DNA of 64,000 nucleotides from NCBI RefSeq assembly GCF_014842025.1, contig NZ_JACYUY010000009.1, positions 22,937 to 86,936 of the forward strand, in the 5' to 3' direction. The first letter of the stretch is position 1. Each line of letters starts with the position of its first letter. Both the position numbers and the translations under genes were made by a program. Below the pieces are notes generated by a model. The model was given only the letters and a program-made list of their open reading frames with translations. It ran no database searches and had not been told where the DNA came from. Shown here in pieces: positions 56,101-63,300 of this stretch. This stretch comes from Massilia sp. CFBP 13721 (GTDB taxonomy: Bacteria > Pseudomonadota > Gammaproteobacteria > Burkholderiales > Burkholderiaceae_D).

Positions 56101-57293
56101 AGCGGCGACTGGTTCAGGTCGCGCTCGGGTTCGATCACCTCGACCACCTGTTCGAACGGGATGTCCTGGTGCGCGTAGGCGCCCAGCACCGATTCGCGCG
56201 TGCGCCGCAAGACTTCGCCGAAATCCGGATCGCCCGCCAGGTCGCAGCGCAGCACCAGCAGGTTGACGAAAAATCCGATCAGGCCCTCGGTGCCGCGCCG
56301 TGCGCGGTTGGCCACCGGCGTGCCGATCGCGAAATCGTGCTGGCCGCAGCGGCGCGCCAGCAGGATGCTGAACGCCGCCAGCAGGCTCATGAACAGGGTC
56401 GAATCGGTCTGCAGTCCGAGCTGGCGCAGGCGCACCGCCAGCTCCCTGGGAATCTGCAGATAGGCGGCGCCGCCGCGCAGGCCCGGTTCGGCGGCGCGCA
56501 CAGGGTCGGGCTGTTGCTCCGGCTGCAGCGCGAACGGCAGCGCGAGCGCGGCCGGCATGCCGTGCAGGCGGCAGCGCCAGTAGTCGGCCTGGCCGGCCAG
56601 CACGCTGCGCTGCGCGCTTTCCTGCTGCCAGTGCGCATAGTCGGCGTACTGGAATGGCAGCGGCGCCGGCGCCGGCGCCACGCCTGCGCTGAAGGCGCGG
56701 TAGCCGGCGGTCAGCTCGTTGACGAACACGCCCAGCGACCAGGCGTCCGACACGATATGGTGCATCGTCACCACCAGCACGTGGCGCGTGCCGCGGGTGC
56801 GCAGCAGCCGCACGCGCAGCAGGCTTTCGCGGTCCAGCTGGAAAGCGTGGCGGCGCTCGTCGCGCCAGATCGCCTGTATTTCGCTGTCGCCCGCCACCTC
56901 CTGCGCGTCGAGCGCGAAGCCCGCGGCCGGGTCGCGCTCGAGCACGGGCTGGCCCTTGCGGTTGACGACGCGGGTGCGCAGCACTTCGTGGCGCTCGACG
57001 ATGAGCGCCAGGCTGGCGCGCAGGGCCGCGGCGTCGAGCGCGCCGGCGATCTCGATCGCGAGCGACATGTTGTTGGCGTGCGCGGCGCCCATCAGCTGGT
57101 CCAGCAGCCACAGGCGCTGCTGCGACGACGACAGGCGCGTGGCCGCCGCGCCCTGCGGCGTGATGGCGGTGAAGGTCGGCAGGGCATCGGCCTTGTGCAG
57201 GCGCAGGCGTGCCTTCAGGCGTTCCTTGGCGGACAGGGACGCCGGAGTTGCGGGCGCTGCAGGTGCTGCTGGTGCGACGATATCGTTGATCAT
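41178..57293 (-). CDS. NRPS-B: five-module peptide synthetase with thioesterase
   Basis: A 5371-residue non-ribosomal peptide synthetase. Order, with motif positions: C1 (HHIVSDA, about 178), eroded A1, T1 (GGYSL, 756); C2 (948), A2 (1437), T2 (GGDSI, 1827); C3 (2037), A3 (2507), T3 (2901); C4 (3091), A4 (3578), T4 (3978); C5 (4167), A5 (4645), T5 (5042); TE (GHSFGG, 5170). Specificity residues read by eye: A2 DAWFLGVTF (close to known Ile codes), A3 DVWHVSLID (Ser), A4 DMENMGAVN (6 of 9 positions as in the Orn code DMENLGLIN), A5 DLYNNALTY (as in Ala/Gly-type domains). There is no E domain. The ATG at 57293 has GGAG 8 nt upstream; the frame is open further upstream but overlaps NRPS-A. NRPS-A ends 23 nt before, so A and B share a transcript. 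The basic N-terminal helix SAKERLKARLRLHK probably docks the tail of NRPS-A. Confidence 0.93.
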   Translation of the reverse strand: MINDIVAPAAPAAPATPASLSAKERLKARLRLHKADALPTFTAITPQGAAATRLSSSQQRLWLLDQLMGAAHANNMSLAIEIAGALDAAALRASLALIVERHEVLRTRVVNRKGQPVLERDPAAGFALDAQEVAGDSEIQAIWRDERRHAFQLDRESLLRVRLLRTRGTRHVLVVTMHHIVSDAWSLGVFVNELTAGYRAFSAGVAPAPAPLPFQYADYAHWQQESAQRSVLAGQADYWRCRLHGMPAALALPFALQPEQQPDPVRAAEPGLRGGAAYLQIPRELAVRLRQLGLQTDSTLFMSLLAAFSILLARRCGQHDFAIGTPVANRARRGTEGLIGFFVNLLVLRCDLAGDPDFGEVLRRTRESVLGAYAHQDIPFEQVVEVIEPERDLNQSPLFQVMFALQNAPVEEGGVAGLAMTPLVPETPESVARYDLTFNLSETGAGILGVMEYRLELFAPETIDNLLAQYLALLGQIAAQPDLTVRQFALLTDWDRKPQAPCLAAPAAAQRPCVELVHAGGKRLHGRLVAQPATGSAAAVGRLDPFACDLARVVLEGDALAPLGTPGELCLAGVQPLGESVAYGARHPFDARVPLLRTGRRAIMRADGSCVAAPCDPAHAAHAAARLARDSEALLRAAAPAQLATLVAHGGRWVAFVQRTPGHAAPEPVLGHLLAQLRKSERACLLPGALRVLDCLPVLGNGEVDRAALRALCDGPAKPFDPPQGEVEQELAAIWADLIPGRRIGRTDNFFAVGGYSLIGAQLVARIRDAFGVAPSLRDVFEQQTLCAQAALVEHLRAAAPPAQERIVPRNAQAAPAGRADAGPLSFSQQRLWFLSRMMPPNAVYNISVALRLRGAIDAAALVRSLDAIVDRHEVLRTRFGEAGGQPLAIIDPPGRGCVVAEDCASEERLRARFLAERGYCFDLAGEPLVRLRLLRTAFDGQLVLLACFHHIVFDGWSMGLFFRELGQLYQAETGAGTPPAPLPIQFADFAHWQRGQLSEERIAGQLAYWEGQLAGLPPLLALPTDRPRPAQQRYLGATRNFVVDAGVVGALGELNRDCGTTLFMGLIAAFATLLGRYAHQHDVAIGTPVANRQQGETEGLIGFFLNSLVMRFDLAGSGAAPTFRSLLGATRETALQAYAHQDVPFEHLVERLNPTRSLAYAPLFQVSCSLVDTPQGAGALPGLDAEPLHFGAEDGVARYDLTMNFSSLPDGTLLGSMEYNTDLFDRATVERMLGHYQRLLAEAVAAPDTALADLDFLGEEERLAQLVDWNRTGREFPQQSVPALFAAQALRQPDAVALSHGGAQLSYGELERRANRLAHYLLAQGVTADACVGLCVERAADMVVGMLGILKAGAAYVPLDPGYPEGRLRQMADASGCRLILSERHLLEELAFLSDYPTLPLDGRWHAALLGGFPESAPPVAVAPGQLAYVIFTSGSTGVPKGVQVSHANIVSLVTGGDAAAVAADAVVAQAASCAFDAITWELWAPLLNGARVLMLDKDTLLSPPALAASLEQHAATALFVTTALFNRISQEAPAAFAGLDRLLFGGEACSPDAIARVLEHGAPRRLLHVYGPTECTTFATAFEIEAAPFLAERQAPIGRPLANTGAYVLQGDQLAPLGTLGELCLGGAGLARGYLGDAAMSAHKFVPHPFAATPGERLYRTGDLVRMRADGAIEFAGRVDHQVKIRGFRIEPGEVEQALRLHPGVAEVLVLARAEGQGERRLVAYLSAKAGATPSAAALAEHLKGRIPDYALPSAFVLLDAWPLNGNGKIDRARLPAPDATAYARKQFVAPAGALELRLAALWQANLGSAAPVGADDNYFAVGGDSIRSIGLVSAARAAGLRFAIKDLFAHPTIAELARVLVVGDAEAEADMPTVPAPFALLDTAERAALPALYRGHEVVDAYPLSQLQQGMWFHSLQHPESSVYHCVITFAVAARWDAQLFRQALDAVVARHPVLRTEFLLAGARPLQFVTAARSPALEVRDLRDLRTEPGRDAEAAIAGWVREEQARGLQLDDPWRIAILLLDEERLQFGLSFHHALWDGWSDAALVAELFGHYKALLQGAAPEQAPPPPPYSAYIALEQEALASPVHGEYWRSTLAGARQPWWAAHPPQPSAHVFCEVDGATSAAMIALAERLGVQEKSVWCTAYVMLTALLDGEQAVLGSVVTHGRPALAGADEMLGLFLNCLPLQVDTAGRSCAELVAQVDAQLVRQQAHRHYPLARIQADLGLDFSASLFNFTNFHVVGNAEAASGVTGSGGAGLDQTNYRFSVDVQKNDAARRHVLRIALDPSVFDAAFQQRIVHYMHNILAALAGDAALVPRRAALLGEDYPRTLGFGAGPAPLVAAADEPGESVQALFEAHARAAPDAIAAVCEGAAITYAELERRAGLLAGYLRRQGVGPEDLVALCLERSLDMLVGLLGVLKAGAAYVPLDPCSPRARIEHMLADSAAPLVLTQQRFTTTLDGVAARLVVLDAGWDEIAAGQPAPCADVPGAGLMYVIYTSGSTGQPKGAMNEQRAVLNRLRWMQSEYQLEPGRMVLQKTPYTFDVSVWELFWPLISGATLVFARPGGHQDPAYLAGLVDAAAIDTLHFVPSMLQVFLDQFGQGNQSDRAGRCPSLATIVCSGEELPAALRQRCLAALPQARLHNLYGPTEAAIDVTFWECRSEEGAARVPIGRPIAGIRMHVLDAALQPVPGGVAGEVYIGGTGVGRGYLARPALTAARFVPDPFSSAPGARLYRTGDLGRWRADGALDYLGRNDHQVKLRGLRIELGEIEACLASHAAVREAVVVARPGADGDLRLVAYLVGAGALDVEALRGHLKAALPDYMVPAAFVQLDALPLSVNGKLDRKALPAPAQDAYGMQAYAAPQGETELLLAAMWQELLRVERIGRHDNFFELGGHSLLALQLMARVRQGLGREFALRQLFDHPTIQALAVALNTAGASDQGAIAVRADAGAAVPLSFAQQRLWFLDQLEGAGAAYHMTLPLHLHGALDPGALQAAFDTIVARHDSLRTAFRALGDEPVQLVLAQVACPVEQIDLRAWPAAERAAEAARRAEEASLAPFDLGAPPLLRVRLLRIADDEHVLVAVVHHIVSDGWSIGVLLRELAALYGAYAAGAADAVALAPLPLQYADYALWQRGRLQGEARQAQADFWTGQLAGAPALLELPLDRPRPPVQSYRGGSVGFALGAELGNKLRTLARRHDATLFMTLFAGLSLLLSRLAGQDQVVIGTPVANRDRTELEGLIGLFVNTLALPARLDERMSVGALLAQVKETTLAAYGHQDLPFEQLVEVLQPVRSLASSPVFQVMLVLDNTPHSAQGLPGLRVAPHPLAGCTEQFDLSLSLHEAGEGIAGAFSYASDLFDETTVARWAGHLRTILGAMADDAQQPLRAISLLDDGERSALTDGFNAGYDPAAAAPPYALAHRWIEAQAARRPQAPAVIGADGELTFGKLTYGELNARANRLAHYLHAQGIGAEHVVGICSPSCPEALVALLGVLKAGAAYLPLDPSYPRERLAFMVEDATPALVLAHGAHAGVLPPGAPVFALDGCDVRLAGFSADNPGFDGGRLAYVMYTSGSTGRPKGVMVEHRQLVSLVAALQDAYGFTAHDRVLQFAALSFDMSVEEIFGALCAGAALVLRGADWLDGGAPVFWRRCVDAGVTVANLPTAFWHGLVSDDDGPVAPTLRQVMIGGEKVSAELVARWFRRDGDLPRLVNAYGPTETTVNAATCVIDDAGRSARLIGRALPNTRIYLLDRHGEVAPLGVAAEVCIGGAGVARGYLNRPALTAERFRPDPFSAVPGARLYRSGDLGRFMADGSIEYLGRNDHQVKIRGFRIELGEIEAVLNRHPAVREALVLARSDGPGDPRLVAYVLAHDDAQSAQPAQSAPLEAQLRADLARALPPFMLPAAFVVLDAFPLLPNGKLDRKALPAPGIDAGALQAFEAPREGIESMLAAVWCELLGRERVGRNDNFFELGGHSLLAVRLMTRIRQVLGREITLRQLFEYPTIHSLALHLAGARAISLSAIGRADRTQPLPLSWAQQRLWFIDRLEGGGGAVYNMPEALHLRGSLERAALQGALDALVERHEALRTVFAEGDGAPAQIVVPAAPFDLRVISLEHLDGEAREAGILRHTEEEALAPFDLETGPLIRARLLCLSAQEHVFLVTTHHIVSDGVSSGIMVAELAALYAALVQGRAPALAPLPIQYPDFAVWQRQWLQGELLQAQLDYWKTHLAGAPPLLELPLDRARPSTQSHRGGHVVFTAGPELAAGLKALAQGHDTTLFASLYTGFAIVLSALSGQDDLVIGTPSANRQRTEVEGLIGFFVNTLALRADLSGNPSVAALLAQVKGMTLDAYSHPDLPFEQVVDALQPPRSLGHSPLFQAMLVLQNSAQGDLALPGLQVAPRDIPYDIEKFDLSLTLQEVGGDLVGRFSYAADLFERDTIVRWVGYFKSVLAAMVRDPQQRVHDIDMLGAAERACLVDGLNDSAMAFRRDALLHGLFEEQVARTPDAVALVHDGQRISYAELNRQANRVAHTLLARGIGAEACVGICLPRTPACVGALLGVLKAGACYVPIDPAYPADRVQYLLGDADMAALVTTSGLRDALAIDAARCLFVDAEGGWSAACTDPALPIASSQLAYVIYTSGSTGRPKGVPLTHQGGVSLLEWACRLLPFEDRSGILAGTSLCFDLSIYELFLSLSTGATCILVDNILGLENLDAATREQVTLVNTVPSAAKALLERNAFPPSVRVLNLAGEPLRAALVDRLHAETTIGSIYDLYGPSEATTYSSFARRHAHAPETIGRPVANNQFYVLDKGGRLAPFGAVGELYIGATGLARGYLQRPALSAEKFLPNPFGEEPGARMYRTGDLVRYRAGGDLEYLGRADHQVKVRGFRIELGEIESACLRHPGIKEAVVIVREDSPDLRQIVAYVVPDPLPAPVAAAADADGHPARQAALLVEGLRARLKGSLPGFMMPSAVLVLAQLPLTPNGKLDRKALPAPDGSDTAQAYEAPVGDIEERIVAVWEELLQRKLIGRQDNFFALGGHSLIAVVAVSRMRQVGLNIALDAFFKHPTVKAMADFMQFGDETALWKGGAVVMREQGDQRPLFLVHEITGDIFPLFPLSRHLADGIPVYGLPLTKESSRESVPQLAASHLRAMRKVQPQGPYRVAGHSFGGVLAFEIASQLAEAGERVEFLGMIDTYRPYYQESWADEVTDIKVLLIYVEILHPTLAPENWAILHGAADAGEALDHCKAMGLFPHELGLAEVMRWAENMGSILVMGANYAPKPLRVPAYQFTADGVPYGDRDWTPLLGESLREVHVGGSHLNITQEPQVEALAQAMSAAIAAGTRATTDAAALADVLAVEEAHGAALTG
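55150..55810 (-). other. Eroded, shortened adenylation domain in NRPS-B module 1
   Basis: The segment between C1 and T1 is only about 220 residues, against about 500 for a full A domain. It keeps an A6-like LGTPGELCLAGVQPLG, an A7-like LLRTGRRAIMRADGS without the Asp, and an A10 whose Lys is Glu (GNGEVDRAALR). The whole N-terminal core, including the ATP-binding SGSTG loop and the YGPTE motif, is gone. The following carrier protein is intact (GGYSLIG). It is more reduced than the matching domain in NRPS-C. Confidence 0.75.
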
Positions 57294-57316
57294 GTTATAT
57301 GCTCCGTCGGATTGTT

Positions 57317-60300
57317 CTAGTTGTTTTCGGAAGCGTCGAGTTCGCTCAGCAGCTCGGCCAGTTCTTCCTCGCTCATCAGGTCCATCGCATCCTCGTCCAT
57401 GGTCGCGATGGCGACCTTTTTCTCGATGCGCAGCGCCAGGTCCTGCAGGGCCGGATGCTCGTAGAAGGTCTTGATGTGCAGCGTGATGCCGAACACTTCC
57501 TCGATGCGCGAGGCGAGCTGGGTCACCAGCAGCGAATGCCCGCCCAGTTCGAAGAAGTTGTCGGCGCGGCCCACCTGGCGGCGCCGCAGCAAGGCTTGCC
57601 ACACCTCGGCCAGCGCCGTTTCCGTCGCCCCCTCGGGCGCGGCGAAAGCGGCGCCGCCGCTTGCCGCCGGCCCGTCCGGCAACGGCAGCGCCGCGCGGTC
57701 GAGCTTGCCGTTGGGCGTGAGCGGCAACGCCTCCAGGCGCACGAATGCCGACGGCGTCATGTAGCCCGCCAGGCGCAGGCGCAGGTCGGCCTTGAGCGCG
57801 TCCGCCAGCCCGGCGTCCTGCCCGGTCGCGGCGGCCTGGGACACGACATACACGACGATGCGGCGTTCGCCCGGCTGGTCTTCGCGCACGATCGCGACGG
57901 CCTCCTTCACGCCCGGATGCTGCAGGCAGGCGTTCTCGATTTCGCCCAGCTCGATGCGGAAGCCGCGCACCTTGACCTGGTGGTCGGCCCGGCCCAGGTA
58001 GTCGAGCTGGCCGTCGGCGCGGTGGCGCACCAGGTCGCCGGTGCGGTACAGGCGTTCGCCCGGCTCGGCGCTGAAGCGGTTCGGTACGAACTTCTCGGCC
58101 GTGAGGCCGGGACGCTGCAGGTAGCCGCGCGCCACGCCGACGCCGCCGATATACAGTTCGCCCGTGACGCCCTGCGGCAGCAACTGCCCGCCTTCGCTCA
58201 GCACGTAGAACTGGGTGTTCGCCACCGGACGCCCGATGGTCTCGGCGCCGCCCGCCTGGCGCTGCGCCCAGCTCGAGTAGGTGGTGCCTTCGGACGGGCC
58301 ATACAGGTCGACCACCTGGCCGACCGCGGTTTCCGCATACACGCGGTCGACCAGGGCCGCCTTGAGCGGCTCGCCCGCCAGGTTCAGCACCCGTGCCGAC
58401 GCCGGGAACAGTTTGCGGTCGAGCAGCACGCGCGCCGCCGAGGGCACGGTGTTGACGAGGGTGACCAGCGCCCGGCTTTCCGCGTCCAGCGTGTCGAGCG
58501 CGAGGATGTGGTCGACCAGGATGCAGGTGTGGCCGGTGGTCAGCGGCAGGAACAGTTCGTAGATCGACAGGTCGAAGCAGAACGAGGTGCCGGCCAGCAC
58601 GCCGGTGCGGTCGGCCTCGGCCACCTTGCTGCCGGCCCAGTGCAGCAGCGAGCTGGCGCCGCGGTGGTTGATCGCCACGCCTTTCGGACGCCCGGTGCTG
58701 CCCGAGGTGTAGATGATGTAGGCGAGCCGGTTCGAATCGATCGCCCGGCCCGGGTCGGCCGCTGGAAAATCGCCGCCCTCCTCTTCCACGCACCAGCGCT
58801 TGTCCACGGCGATGCCCAGCTGGTGCGCCAGCTCCGCGGTGGTGATCACCACCGGCATGTCGGCGTCGCCCAGCAGGTACTGCACGCGCGCCGCCGGATA
58901 GGCCGGATCGATCGGCACGTAGCAGGCGCCCGCCTTGAGCACCGCCAGCAGGCTGACCACGCTCTCGGCCGAGCGCGGCAGGCAGATGCCGACACAGGCT
59001 TCCGGCGCCAGGCCGCGCGCGATCAGCGCATGGGCGCGCCGGTTGGCGCGTGCATTCAGTTCGGCATAGCTGACCGACTGGCCGCCGCAGCGCAGCGCGG
59101 TGCGCTGCGGATGGCGCGCGGCCTGCCGTTCGAACTGGGCATGCAGGGTGAGCGCCTGCGGATAGTCCATCGCGGTCGCGTTCCAGTCGACCAGCTGCAG
59201 CGCCAGGTCGGCCCCGCGCACGACGCGCAGGTCTTCGATGACGGCCTGGGGCTGGGCCACGACCTGCTCGAGCAGGTATTCGTAGGCCGCCGCGAAGCGC
59301 AGCATGGTGGCGCGGTCGAACAGGTCGGTGTTGTATTCCAGGCTGCCGATCAGGCCTTGCGGCGTTTCCTTCATGCCCAGCGTGAGGTCGAAACGGGCGC
59401 TGCCGGCGCTGCTCTCGAACGCCACCGGCGCCACGTCGATATCGCTGAACGCGGCGCTCTGCAGCGGCGTATTCTGCAGCACGAACATGACCTGGAACAG
59501 CGGCGAGTGGCTCAGGCTGCGCTGCGGATTGAGCGCCTCGACCAGGCATTCGAACGGCAGGTCCTGGTGCGCATACGCGTCCAGGCAGCTCTCGCGGGTG
59601 CTTTTCAGGAAGTCGGCGAAGCGCGCCTTGCCCGGCACCTGGTTGCGCAGCACCAGGGTATTGACGAAGAAGCCGATCAGGTCCTCGGCTTCGCGGCGGT
59701 CGCGGTTGGCCACCGGGGTGCCGATCACGATGTCGGACTGGCGCGCATAGCGTGCCAGCAGCACCGCGTACACCGACATCAGGGTCATGAACAGGGTCGC
59801 GCCCTGCTTGCGGCCAAGCTGCTGCAAGCCTTCGGACAGCGCCAGTGGGAAGCGCAGCGCCACGCTGTCGCCGTTGAAAGTCTGCTCGGCCGGACGCGGC
59901 CGGTCGAACGGCAGGTCGAGGCTGGCCGGCAGGCCGGCCAGGCGTTCGCGCCAGTAGTGCAGCTGCCCGTCCAGCACGGCCGCGTCGAGATGCTTGCGCT
60001 GCCAGGCGGCGAAGTCCTGGTACTGGATGCGCAGCGGGGCGCGCTCGATGGCGCCGCCGGCGGCCAGCGCCTGGTAGTTTTCCACCAGCTCGCGGAAGAA
60101 GATCGCCATCGACCAGCCATCCGAGACGATGTGGTGGAACACCGCGAACAGCACGCAGGACGGCTCGGCCTGCGACAGGTCGCGCACGACGTGGAAGCGC
60201 ACCAGCAAGTCACGCGCCAGGTCGAAGCGGAAGTTCTTTTCTTCCAGCCAGACCCGTTCGAGGGCCGCCGCGCCGGCGGCCTCGGAGAACACCGGTTTGA

Positions 60301-63300
60301 CTGCTTCGAACGGACGGATGTCCTGCACCGCCTCGCCCTTGTTCTTCGAAAAGCGCGCGCGCAGGATGTCGTGGCGGCGCACGATGGCGTTCAGGCTCTC
60401 GACCAGCAGGTCGAGGCGCAGCGCGCCCGACAGGCGCAGCGCCAGCGGAATGTTGTAGGTCGGCGCCGCACCCATCAGCTGGTCGAGGAACCACAGGCGC
60501 TGCTGGGCGTACGACAGCGGCAGCGGCGCGTCGCGCCCGGCCGCTTCGATCGTGTCGGACGGGCTGGCGGCGGCCACGCTGCGCAGCGCGTCGATGGCGC
60601 GCGCCTGTCCTTCCAGGCTCTGGTGCTCGAACAGCTGGCGCATCGGCAGCGCGCAGGCGAACACGTCGCGGATGCGCGAGAGCAGCTGGGTGGCGATCAG
60701 CGAGTGTCCGCCCAGTTCGAAGAAATTGTCGTCGCGGCCGACGCGTTCGCGCCGCAGCAGTTCGCACCACAGACCCGCCAGCAGCTCTTCGGTGGCGCCC
60801 GTCGGCGCCACGAATTCGCTGTCGCCGGCGTCGCCGGCCGGCAGCGGCAAGGCGCGCCGGTCGAGCTTGCCGCTCGGGGTCAGCGGCAGCTTGTCGAGCA
60901 GCGTCACCGAGGCCGGCCACATGTAGTCGGGCAGCGCCTGGCGCAGCTGCGCGCGCACGCTGCGTTTCAGCGCGGCGCCCGCCTCCGTGTCCAGCGCGGC
61001 GCTCAGTGCGGTCAGGTACAGGGCAATCTGCAGTTCCCCCGGCTGCTGGCCGTCCCACAGCTTGACCACCGCCTGGGCCACGCCGGCCACGCCGGCGGCG
61101 GCCAGTTCGATTTCGCCGGCTTCGATACGGAAGCCGCGGATCTTGAACTGGTGGTCGCGGCGGCCGGCGTAGTCGAGCGTGCCGCTGGCGTCCATGCGCA
61201 CCAGGTCGCCGGTGTTATAGAGGCGCTCGCCCGGCTGCGCCGCGAACGGATGGGGCACGAAACCGGCCGCGGTCGCCGCGGCCTTGCCGAGATAGCCGCG
61301 CGCCAGGCCGGCGCCGCCGATGTAGAGCTGGCCGACCACGCCCAGGGGCACCCGGTTCATCTGTTCGTCCAGCACCCAGGCGTCGGTATTGGCGATGACG
61401 CGGCCGATCGGCACCGGCCCCGCCGCCAAGGCATCGGCGCCGGCGGCGCGGTGGCAGCTGACGTCGGCGCCGACTTCTGTCGAGCCGTACACGTTCGCCA
61501 GGCGCGCGTTCGGGAAGCTGCGCGCGAATGCGGCACGCTCCTCGCCCAGCACCAGCGCTTCGCCGCTGCAGAACACGTGGCGCAGCGCCGGCAGCGGACG
61601 CTCCAGCGCCAGCATCGCCTTGAGCAACGACGGCACCAGCGTGATCCGGGTCACGCCGCCCGCCGCCAGTGCGTCGGCCAGCCCGGCCGGGGAGCCGGCC
61701 TGCTCGCGCCCCACGATCAGCAGCGGCCGGCCCGACAGCAATGCCTGGAAGATTTCGGCGGCATGGTCGACGAAGCCGATGCGGGTTTTCTGGCACAGTA
61801 CCTCGTCCGGCTCCACGCCGAACTCGGCCTCGGCCCACAGCAGGCGGTTCATCAGCGCGCGGTGGGTGCCGAGCACGCCCTTCGGCTGGCCGGTCGAGCC
61901 CGAGGTGTAGATCACGTACACGGCATTGGCCGGCACGGCGCCGGCGCCGGGGTCGGTGTCCGGGCAGGCGGCGAAGCGGCGCTCGTCCACTTCCAGCAGG
62001 CGCGCCGGATCGAGATGGCCGAGCGCCGAGGCGGCCAGCGCCTTGTCGGTCAGGATCAGCGCCACGCCGGAATCGGCGATCACGAAATCGCGTCGCGCGG
62101 CCGGGTAGTCGGGATCGACCGGCACGTAGCAGGCGCCGGCCTTGAGCACCGCCAGCATCGACAGCACCAGGTCGAACGATGGCGGCAGGCAGATGCCGAC
62201 CCGGGTCTCGCGGCCGACGCCCTGCGCACGCAGGTAGTGGGCCAGGCGGTTGGCGCGCGCATTCAGTTCGCCGTACGACAGGCGGCGCCCCTCGTGCACC
62301 AGCGCGGTGGCGCCGGGCTGCGCCGCGGCCTGGCGCGCGAAGCGCTCGTGGACGCACGGCGGCGCGGCCGGGACCAGGCAGGCCGGCGCGTCATTCACGG
62401 CGGCTTCGTTCGCCAGCAGCAGCGACTTGTCGATCGGCGCGGCGGCGTCGGCCGTCATCTGCACCAGGATCGCCTCGACATAGCCGGCCATGCGTTCGCG
62501 CATGGCCGCATCGAACACGCTCGGCTCGGCGTTCACCAGGAACATGTGGCGGCCACTGGTTTCGTTCTTGCGCACGTTGACCAGCAGGCGGTAGTTGGTT
62601 TCGTCGAAGCCGCCGCCGACGTCCAGTTCCGCGCCCGCATTCGCGGTCTTGTAGACGTGGAAGTTGGTGTAGTTGAAGGCGGCGCCCGAGAAATCGAGGC
62701 CGCTGTCGGCCTGGACGGCGGCCAGCGGATAGTGGCGGATGGTGTAGTACTCGGCCAGGCGCGCGTCGGTCTGCGCGATCAGGTCGCGCCAGCGCATGCC
62801 GCGCAGGTCGCACGCGAGCGGCACCGCATTCAGGAACAGGCCGAGCATCTGGTCGGCGCCGGCCATCTCGGGCCGGCCGTGGGTGACCACCGAGCCGACC
62901 GTGCGGGCGCTGCCGTCGAGCAGACTCAGGAATGCCAGGTAGGCCGCGGCCCAGATCGATTTTTCCTGCACCCCGAGCGTGGCGGCCAGGTGCCCGACCC
63001 GCTCGCTCACCTGCGCCGAGACCGGGCAGGCGAAGCGCACGCTCGGCGTCTTGGCGCTGGCGGTCCACCATGGCACCCGCACCCCGTCGAGCAGCTCGGT
63101 CCAGTACTGCTTGCAGCGCGGCGAGGCCAGCGCGTCCTGCTCGAGGGTGATGAAATTGCTGTAGCGCGGCGGCGGCGTGAGCGGCGCCGGCGTCTCGCCG
63201 CGCAGCAGCGGGCCGTACACCTGCAGCACCTGCTTGATCAGGATGGCGTCGCTCCAGCCATCCATCAGCGCGTGGTGGACCACGAAGTTCAGGCGCACCA

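Noticed and set aside
57294..59549. Upstream extension of the NRPS-B frame
   Set aside because: It overlaps NRPS-A out of frame. A Shine-Dalgarno and the basic docking helix place the start at 57293.
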